Shown in pieces: positions 6,912 to 10,933 of a stretch of 10,933 nt of DNA; the first letter of the stretch is position 1; every line of letters starts with the position of its first letter. The notes under the pieces are model-generated. The model did no database searches, was not told the origin of the DNA, and saw only the letters and a program-made list of their open reading frames with translations. The stretch lies in assembly GCA_007119835.1 (NCBI GenBank), contig SKOX01000257.1, positions 1 to 10,933 on the forward strand, given 5' to 3'. The DNA comes from Paracoccaceae bacterium (GTDB lineage: Bacteria; Pseudomonadota; Alphaproteobacteria; Rhodobacterales; Rhodobacteraceae). The translations under genes and the position numbers were made by a program.

Positions 6912-8132
6912 ATGACCATCGAACAGCGAAACTCGTTCCGCACCGGCCCCGACGAGCGCGGCCGCTTCGGCATCTTCGGCGGCCGCTTCGTCTCCGAGAC
7001 GCTGATGCCGCTCATCCTCGCGCTCGAGGCCGAGTGGGGGCGGGCCAAGGAGGACCCGGCCTTCTGGGCGGAGATGGACGACCTCTGGAAGCATTACGTC
7101 GGCCGGCCTTCGCCGCTCTACTTCGCCGAGCGGCTGACCGAGCGGCTCGGCGGCGCCAAGATCTATCTCAAGCGCGACGAGCTGAACCACACCGGCGCGC
7201 ACAAGATCAACAACGTGCTCGGCCAGATCCTGCTCGCCCGGCGCATGGGCAAGACGCGGATCATCGCCGAGACAGGCGCGGGCCAGCACGGCGTGGCCAC
7301 CGCTACCGTCTGCGCCCGGTTCGGGCTCAAGTGCATCGTCTTCATGGGCAAGACCGACGTTGAGCGCCAGCGGCCGAACGTCTTCCGCATGAAGCTGCTC
7401 GGCGCCGAGGTCGTGCCGGTCACCTCGGGGCGCGCCACGCTCAAGGACGCGATGAACGAGGCGCTGCGCGACTGGGTGACCAACGTCGAGGACACCTTCT
7501 ACTGCATCGGCACCGTCGCGGGTCCGCACCCCTACCCCGCCATGGTCCGCGACTTCCAGTCGATCATCGGCAAGGAAACCCGCGAGCAGATGATGGAGCG
7601 CGAGGGGCGGCTGCCCGACATCCTCGTCGCCTGCATCGGCGGCGGGTCGAACGCGATGGGGCTGTTCCACCCGTTCCTCGACGACAGCGACGTGCGGATC
7701 ATCGGCGTCGAGGCCGGCGGCCACGGCGTCGACGACCGGATGGAGCACGCGGCCTCGCTGACCGGCGGGCGGCCGGGCGTGCTGCACGGCAACCGCACCT
7801 ATCTGCTCCAGGACGCGGACGGCCAGATCCTCGAGGGCCATTCGATCTCCGCCGGCCTCGACTATCCCGGCATCGGGCCGGAGCATGCCTGGCTGCACGA
7901 CCTCGGCCGGGTCGAGTACGTCCACGTCACCGACGCCGAGGCGCTCGAGGCATTCAAGCTTTCCTGCGTCACCGAGGGAATCATCCCGGCCCTCGAGCCC
8001 GCCCACGCGCTTGCCCATGTCGCGAAGATCGCGCCCGAGCTTTCGCCCGAGACGCTCGTCGTGATGAACATGTGCGGCCGGGGCGACAAGGACATCTTCA
8101 CCGTCGCCGACGCCCTCGGCGTCGCGCTGTGA
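6912..8132 (+). CDS. trpB: Tryptophan synthase beta subunit
   Basis: PLP enzyme that condenses indole with L-serine to give tryptophan, normally in an alpha2-beta2 complex. The 406-residue protein is full length. K98 in G-A-H-K-I-N-N is the PLP lysine, E120 in A-E-T-G-A-G-Q-H-G is the catalytic glutamate, G-G-G-S-N-A at 243-248 binds the PLP phosphate, and C-G-R-G-D-K-D at 388-394 lies near the pyridine nitrogen (Cys where enteric enzymes have Ser). It matches the standard TrpB1 form that works with TrpA. The ATG at 6912 is preferred over an in-frame ATG at 6840 because GGGAGAG (6898-6904) precedes it and the TrpB N-terminus begins there. trpA does not follow within this window. Confidence 0.97.
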   Translation: MTIEQRNSFRTGPDERGRFGIFGGRFVSETLMPLILALEAEWGRAKEDPAFWAEMDDLWKHYVGRPSPLYFAERLTERLGGAKIYLKRDELNHTGAHKINNVLGQILLARRMGKTRIIAETGAGQHGVATATVCARFGLKCIVFMGKTDVERQRPNVFRMKLLGAEVVPVTSGRATLKDAMNEALRDWVTNVEDTFYCIGTVAGPHPYPAMVRDFQSIIGKETREQMMEREGRLPDILVACIGGGSNAMGLFHPFLDDSDVRIIGVEAGGHGVDDRMEHAASLTGGRPGVLHGNRTYLLQDADGQILEGHSISAGLDYPGIGPEHAWLHDLGRVEYVHVTDAEALEAFKLSCVTEGIIPALEPAHALAHVAKIAPELSPETLVVMNMCGRGDKDIFTVADALGVAL

Positions 8133-8136
8133 GCGT

Positions 8137-8171
8137 CTATGCCTGAGGTTTATGCCGCTATGCCGGAGGTT
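8137..8171. repeat. 14-bp direct repeat spaced 21 bp, downstream of trpB
   Basis: CTATGCCTGAGGTT (8137-8150) recurs as CTATGCCGGAGGTT (8158-8171), 13 of 14 bases identical, with a further TATGCCG between them (8151-8157). A 21-bp period is two helical turns, which would suit a protein bound to one DNA face. It begins four bases after the trpB stop. Confidence 0.45.
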
Positions 8172-8178
8172 CGAGGCG

Positions 8179-8196
8179 GCCGCGCATAAACGCGGC
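8179..8196 (+). other. Short hairpin after trpB
   Basis: GCCGCG (8179-8184), loop CATAAA, CGCGGC (8191-8196): a perfect six-pair stem. No T run follows, so terminator function is uncertain. Confidence 0.35.
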
Positions 8197-8207
8197 GCCG
8201 ATGGCGG

Positions 8208-8376
8208 GGGCCGGCCGGGCGGGGTAGCTCTCCCCCTGCGGCCGGCGCTTCCGGGGATACAGGCTGACCCGAGCGGAGCGCGGTCGCCAACGGCCGAGGC
8301 AGGCCGATCGCTGGGTAAGGGGTGAGAAGCCGTATCGAGTGGGAAGGGCCGGCCGAGAACACCCCCCGGCCGGCCC
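8208..8376 (+). ncRNA. Candidate structured RNA (long rod with alternative hairpins), family not recognised
   Basis: Hand pairing gives one ordered rod from 8239 to 8355: 8239-8246 with 8348-8355 (8 pairs), a G-G mismatch, 8248-8252 with 8342-8346 (5), an internal loop, 8256-8260 with 8332-8336 (GATAC/GTATC), a bulged A, 8262-8265 with 8328-8331 (GGCT/AGCC), then 8267-8270 with 8313-8316 and 8272-8275 with 8309-8312, and an apical CGGCC/GGCCG. An outer stem of ten pairs (8208-8217 with 8367-8376) can close the whole. Two local hairpins compete with it: 8210-8217 with 8239-8246, and 8346-8355 with 8367-8376. The stretch has no convincing gene. G-U pairs (for example 8276 with 8308) slightly favour the + strand. 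I do not recognise a known riboswitch; the roughly 170-base rod recalls 6S RNA in outline only. It may be an independent RNA or the leader of the gene at 8455. Confidence 0.45.
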
Positions 8377-8454
8377 GTTCGCGTCCGAAGCCGGCGCGGG
8401 GGGCTATCGCCCGGGGCGGCGCGGCCATAACAATGGGCAGCGGGAGAGACAGAC

Positions 8455-8748
8455 ATGACGCGCCGCAGCTTTCTCCTCCGCCTCGCCGCCGTCGGCATCC
8501 TGCTGCCGGTCGCCGGCCGCGCCCGTGCGGAGATGGCCGAGGCCGTCGCCGACGAGCTTCGCGCCGCGGGCTACCGCAACGTCCAGGTCGAGCGCACGCT
8601 CCTGGGGCGCATCCGGATCACGGCCGAGACCGACAGCCACCGGCGCGAGATCGTCATCGACCGCGGCACGGGCGAGATCCTGCGCGACCTGACCGAGGAG
8701 AAGCAGTCGCGTCTGCCCGGTCGCGCGGGCGCGGGCCCCCATGCCTGA
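8455..8748 (+). CDS. Small exported PepSY-like protein
   Basis: A 97-residue protein, not assigned to a characterised gene. It starts with R3-R4-S-F-L-L, a hydrophobic stretch (8-21) and A-R-A at 23-25, so it carries a signal peptide, possibly Tat-type, with cleavage likely after residue 25. The mature part (about 26-80) looks like a PepSY-type domain: a helix (V-A-D-E-L-R-A-A-G-Y), two strands around V-Q-V-E-R and R-I-R-I-T-A-E, then E-I-V-I-D-R-G-T-G-E-I-L. This similarity is by eye. The ATG at 8455 has GGGAGAG (8442-8448) six bases upstream. The last eight bases overlap the following regulator gene, so the two are probably translated together and may act together. The candidate structured RNA lies just upstream. 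Confidence 0.8.
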   Translation: MTRRSFLLRLAAVGILLPVAGRARAEMAEAVADELRAAGYRNVQVERTLLGRIRITAETDSHRREIVIDRGTGEILRDLTEEKQSRLPGRAGAGPHA

Positions 8749-9298
8749 CGACCGCCGCGCGGCGGACCGGGGAGGCCGGCTCCGGCGGCGGCGCCAGCCG
8801 CTTGCCGTGGGTCTCGTCGCGGTGGTGGGCCTGCAGGTCGTCTGCGCGCTGTTCTTCGTGTGGGAGACCGGCGCGAGCGTCCTCGGCATCCGGCGCGAGC
8901 CGCTGAGCTGGCAGGCGCGCGAGCTGATGGAGCTCGGCGCGGCGCTCGGCCTGCTCATCGGCGTCGGCTTCGGCGCGGCGATGCTCGTGCGCACCATCCG
9001 GCGCAGCCGCGAGGTCGAGGAACGCCTCCGCGATGTCTCCCGCGCCTTCGGCACGCTGCTCGAGGAACGCTTCCGCGACTGGGGCCTGACGCCGTCGGAG
9101 CGCGACGTCGCCTGGTTCACCGTCAAGGGCCTGACCATCGCCGAGATCGCCCGCCTGCGCCAGACGAGCGAAGGCACGGTCAAGGCCCAGTCGAACGCCA
9201 TCTACCGCAAGGCCGGCGTGAGCAGCCGGGCGCAGCTCCTCAGTCTCTTCATCGAGGACCTGATGGAGGACGCGCCGGGGATGCGGGCGGCGGAGTGA
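8741..9298 (+). CDS. Membrane-anchored LuxR-type (GerE-fold) transcriptional regulator
   Basis: A 185-residue protein with an arginine-rich N-terminus (5-18), two predicted membrane helices (about 21-41 and 65-85) with a short loop between them, a charged linker that may be coiled-coil (87-110), and a C-terminal LuxR-type helix-turn-helix (about 113-172). The HTH shows L-T-P-S-E-R at 116-121, G-L-T-I-A-E-I-A at 130-137 and S-E-G-T-V-K at 143-148, then K-A-G-V-S-S-R at 157-163. There is no receiver or autoinducer domain, so any signal probably enters through the membrane part or a partner. Both termini should be cytoplasmic, leaving the short 42-64 loop in the periplasm. The ATG at 8741 lies inside the preceding PepSY-like gene. 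Regulator class is firm; targets unknown. Confidence 0.88.
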   Translation: MPDDRRAADRGGRLRRRRQPLAVGLVAVVGLQVVCALFFVWETGASVLGIRREPLSWQARELMELGAALGLLIGVGFGAAMLVRTIRRSREVEERLRDVSRAFGTLLEERFRDWGLTPSERDVAWFTVKGLTIAEIARLRQTSEGTVKAQSNAIYRKAGVSSRAQLLSLFIEDLMEDAPGMRAAE

Positions 9299-9322
9299 AA
9301 CCGGCCGGCGCCCTAGTGCGTT
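9297..9322 (+). promoter_or_regulatory. Candidate EcfG-type (general stress) promoter upstream of the DUF3008-like gene
   Basis: GAAAC (9297-9301), 17 bases, CGTT (9319-9322). The alphaproteobacterial EcfG consensus I know is GGAAC, 16-17 bases, CGTT; this differs at one position. Transcription would begin near 9330, leaving about 30 bases before the Shine-Dalgarno at 9362-9367. It is a short motif match, and many Rhodobacterales may lack EcfG, so this is tentative. Confidence 0.3.
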
Positions 9323-9333
9323 GATCTGCAACG
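9319..9333. promoter_or_regulatory. Small inverted repeat, possible operator
   Basis: CGTTG (9319-9323), five bases, CAACG (9329-9333). It overlaps the candidate -10 element and would suit a regulator site or a small 5' hairpin. It is short enough to occur by chance. Confidence 0.25.
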
Positions 9334-9373
9334 AAGCCGGAAAGGCCCGGGAGCCGTCCAAGGGAGATCCGCG

Positions 9374-9562
9374 ATGCCCGCCAAGTCGAAGTCGCAGCAG
9401 AAGGCCGCCGGCGCCGCCCTCGCCGCCAAGCGCGGCGAGGCGAAGAAGAGCGATCTCCAGGGCGCCGCGCGGAGCATGTACGAATCGATGGACGAGGAGC
9501 AACTCCGCGAGCTCGCCGAGACCAAGCGCGCGGACAAGCCGGAGAAGGCCTCGGACGACTGA
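9374..9562 (+). CDS. DUF3008-like small basic protein
   Basis: A 62-residue, highly charged soluble protein beginning M-P-A-K-S-K-S-Q-Q, then A-A-K-R-G-E (20-25), a central S-M-Y-E-S-M-D-E-E-Q-L (35-45) and a K/D-rich tail. This pattern is that of DUF3008 family proteins, common in alphaproteobacteria, with no established function that I know. No signal peptide or membrane segment is seen and the chain may be partly disordered. GGGAGA (9362-9367) lies six bases before the ATG. The gene is 75 bases after the LuxR-type gene, with a possible promoter in between, and 44 bases before the PRC-barrel gene, with which it may be co-transcribed. Coding status is well supported by the family match and the ribosome binding site. 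Confidence 0.85.
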   Translation: MPAKSKSQQKAAGAALAAKRGEAKKSDLQGAARSMYESMDEEQLRELAETKRADKPEKASDD

Positions 9563-9606
9563 GCGGCCTGCGCGCGGTCCGGGTGGAAAACAGAGGGAGA
9601 AGCGAC

Positions 9607-10590
9607 ATGAAGACGCTGATCGCGGGCGCGGGGCTCGCCGCCGTTCTCGGAACCGCCGCGCTGGCGCAGGACACGCCGCCCGCCGTGGCCGAGGGCCCGC
9701 GGGGCGAGGCGCCGCCGCCGGGCACATTCGCGCCCGATGCAGCCGACCTCCTCGCGGCCCGAATGATCGGCGTGGCCGTCTATGCGCCCGAGGACGCAGC
9801 GACGGCGGACGGTCTTGCGGCCGCCGTCGAGGACGGGGCGGTCGACGTCGCCGCGCTCGAGGGCTTCGTGAACGTGGGCCAGATCGCGGACATCGTGCTC
9901 GACCGCCAGGGCGAGGCGCTCGGGATCGTCGTCTGGATGCGCGGGCTCGACGCCGCGCTGCCAGAGGCCGAGGCCCCGATGGAAGCGGAGCCTGCGCCCC
10001 TCCCCGAGCCCGGCCGGCCGCAGCCCCCCGAAGTCGCGCGGGCCGAGGAGGTGGCGATCGAGCGCGACCAGGTCCGCTTCCTGTCGGACGCCAACGTGCC
10101 GGATCTGATCGTCGCGGTCGTGGGCGTGCCGGCGGACGCACTGCGCGATGCCCCCCTGGTCGACCGCGCCCTGATGATGGGCGGCGCCATGGTCGACGGA
10201 GGCCCACAGCCGGACCGGATGGCGGCGCAGGAGATGCCCGGCTGGCAGCAGGGCCGCATGCGGATGACCGCGCCCGAGATCACGCTCGAGGGTTTCACGC
10301 CGATGCCGGCCACCGAGATTTCCGTCGAGGAGCTGCGCGGCGCCTCCGTCTTCGGCGTCGAGCGCGAGCATGTCGGCGAGGTGGGCGACATCGTCCTCGA
10401 TGAGACCGGCGCGATCGAGTACCTGACCGTCGACATCGGCGGCTTCCTCGGGATCGGCGGCCGGGAGGTGGCGATCGGCCTCGACGAGGTCACCGTGCTG
10501 CGCGACCCGGGCCGGGCGGAAGTGCGGGTCCATGTCGGCGCGACCCGCGCCATGCTCGAGGACCTGCCGGAATATCAGCGCGCGGACTGA
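9607..10590 (+). CDS. Exported protein with two PRC-barrel-like domains
   Basis: A 327-residue protein with a clear signal peptide (hydrophobic 4-18, A-L-A at 18-20, cleavage before Q21), so periplasmic or envelope-associated. Two PRC-barrel-like regions are visible. The first, about 45-112, contains V-G-Q-I-A-D-I-V-L-D. The second, about 238-312, contains V-G-E-V-G-D-I-V-L-D followed by G-R-E-V-A-I. They are separated by a Pro/Glu/Ala-rich stretch (115-150) and a middle segment rich in Met and Gly (185-220). PRC barrels are small beta domains best known from photosynthetic reaction centre H subunits and RimM; exported tandem forms have no defined role that I know. The ATG at 9607 has GAGGGAGA (9593-9600) six bases upstream; an in-frame GTG at 9583 would spoil the signal peptide. 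The gene stands 44 bases after the DUF3008-like gene. Confidence 0.85.
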   Translation: MKTLIAGAGLAAVLGTAALAQDTPPAVAEGPRGEAPPPGTFAPDAADLLAARMIGVAVYAPEDAATADGLAAAVEDGAVDVAALEGFVNVGQIADIVLDRQGEALGIVVWMRGLDAALPEAEAPMEAEPAPLPEPGRPQPPEVARAEEVAIERDQVRFLSDANVPDLIVAVVGVPADALRDAPLVDRALMMGGAMVDGGPQPDRMAAQEMPGWQQGRMRMTAPEITLEGFTPMPATEISVEELRGASVFGVEREHVGEVGDIVLDETGAIEYLTVDIGGFLGIGGREVAIGLDEVTVLRDPGRAEVRVHVGATRAMLEDLPEYQRAD

Positions 10591-10599
10591 GCCGCCGGC

Positions 10600-10613
10600 G
10601 GGCGGGTGCGCCC
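10600..10613 (+). other. Small hairpin after the PRC-barrel gene
   Basis: GGGCG (10600-10604), loop GGTG, CGCCC (10609-10613), ten bases after the stop codon. It is followed by CTTGC, not a T run, so termination is doubtful. Confidence 0.25.
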
Positions 10614-10639
10614 CTTGCACGCTCGGCACCACGCGGCGC

Positions 10640-10668
10640 TTGTGCGCTGCTGGCGCCGCGCCTAGCGT
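10640..10668 (+). promoter_or_regulatory. Weak candidate sigma-70 promoter upstream of the aminotransferase-fold gene
   Basis: TTGTGC (10640-10645), 17 bases, TAGCGT (10663-10668). Each box matches three of six consensus positions, with correct spacing and position for the gene at 10691. In GC-rich DNA this is weak evidence. Confidence 0.2.
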
Positions 10669-10690
10669 GGGCGCCCGTGGAGCGAAGCCG

Positions 10691-10933
10691 ATGATCCCCT
10701 GCCAGCGCGACCTCTTCGATCTCCCGCGCGAGGTCGCCTACCTCAACTGCGCCTACATGTCGCCGTTGCTGCGCCGCGCCGTCGAGGCCGGGCAGGCGGC
10801 GCTCGCGCTCAAGGCACGGCCGTGGCGGATCCGGCCGCCGGACTTCTTCTCCGGCCCTGACGCGGCGCGGGCCGCCTTCGCGCGGGTGATGGGCTGCGAT
10901 GCCGCGGGCGTGGCGCTGGTGCCGGCCGCGAGC
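10691..10933 (+). CDS. Class V aminotransferase-fold PLP enzyme, N-terminal part, cut by the window end
   Basis: An open frame of 81 codons runs off the right edge with no stop. The start, M-I-P-C-Q-R-D-L-F-D-L-P, then V-A-Y-L-N-C-A-Y-M-S-P-L at 15-26, resembles the N-terminus of class V aminotransferase / cysteine desulfurase-like proteins, where a Y-L-N/D-x-A-x-x-S/G-P motif opens the domain. The PLP lysine and the rest lie outside the window, so the reaction cannot be named (desulfurase, selenocysteine lyase, kynureninase-like or other). GGAG (10679-10682) is eight bases before the ATG, and the gene follows a 100-base gap with a weak promoter candidate. Confidence 0.75.
   Translation, partial: MIPCQRDLFDLPREVAYLNCAYMSPLLRRAVEAGQAALALKARPWRIRPPDFFSGPDAARAAFARVMGCDAAGVALVPAAS

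Noticed and set aside
6682..6915. A 77-codon plus-strand frame filling the trpF-trpB gap and overlapping the trpB start as ATGA
   Set aside because: No Shine-Dalgarno before its ATG, an Arg/Pro/Ala-rich low-complexity product, and it covers strong hairpins. Only a short L-T-E-F-F-W piece looks unusual. It is not a convincing trp leader peptide, with only one Trp.
8163..8180. GGTTCGAGG resembling a tRNA T-loop
   Set aside because: No flanking T stem, anticodon arm or acceptor stem can be built.
8239..8376. Cobalamin riboswitch, SRP RNA, or other known RNA family
   Set aside because: I could not find a B12 box, the SRP GGAA apical loop or other known conserved cores. Only the rod-like outline recalls 6S RNA, which is not enough for a call.
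8356..8379. Second EcfG-like match, AGAAC then CGTT, upstream of the gene at 8455
   Set aside because: The spacer is 15 bases, outside the usual 16-17, and the first box falls in the loop of a strong hairpin.
8150..8428. A 92-codon minus-strand frame in the gap after trpB
   Set aside because: It coincides with the candidate structured RNA, lacks a clear ribosome binding site and shows no recognisable domain.
6447..8498. A 683-codon open frame on the minus strand opposite trpF, trpB and the gap after trpB
   Set aside because: Same effect of codon bias; no domain resemblance, and both trpF and trpB are intact on the other strand.

Overview
The window reads as a very GC-rich alphaproteobacterial chromosome segment, most likely Rhodobacterales. 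The order aroA - cmk - rpsA - (sppA) - ihfB - lapA - trpF - trpB is a familiar alphaproteobacterial housekeeping arrangement, and the AroA is of the class II (Agrobacterium CP4-like) type. The family-level assignment is inference. All convincing genes lie on the + strand. I see no insertion sequence, CRISPR array, tRNA or rRNA.

Left part (51-5244): aroA, a small GFA-family zinc protein gene and cmk form a tightly coupled operon, with each junction a 4-base GTGA overlap. After a 98-base gap comes rpsA (six S1 domains). A gap holding two strong hairpins then leads to sppA, a single-pass membrane signal peptide peptidase.

Middle part (5327-8132): ihfB (IHF beta), lapA (two-helix membrane protein), trpF and trpB follow one another. 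The 238-base trpF-trpB gap holds four successive hairpins, one followed by a T run. trpA does not follow trpB here.

Right part (8133-10933): a 322-base non-coding stretch contains a 14-bp direct repeat and a dense, ordered set of complementary segments. These fold on paper into a long irregular rod (about 8208-8376) with mutually exclusive alternative hairpins. This is the best candidate for an undescribed element in the window. Downstream is an overlapping gene pair: a small exported PepSY-like protein and a membrane-anchored regulator with a LuxR-type DNA-binding domain. Then come a DUF3008-like small protein with an EcfG-like promoter match upstream, an exported two-PRC-barrel protein, and the start of a class V aminotransferase-fold gene cut by the window end.

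Together the genes serve aromatic amino acid synthesis (aroA, trpF, trpB), nucleotide supply (cmk), translation (rpsA), DNA architecture (ihfB) and envelope functions (sppA, lapA, and the envelope-linked genes at the right). The sequence gives no direct evidence of horizontal transfer.
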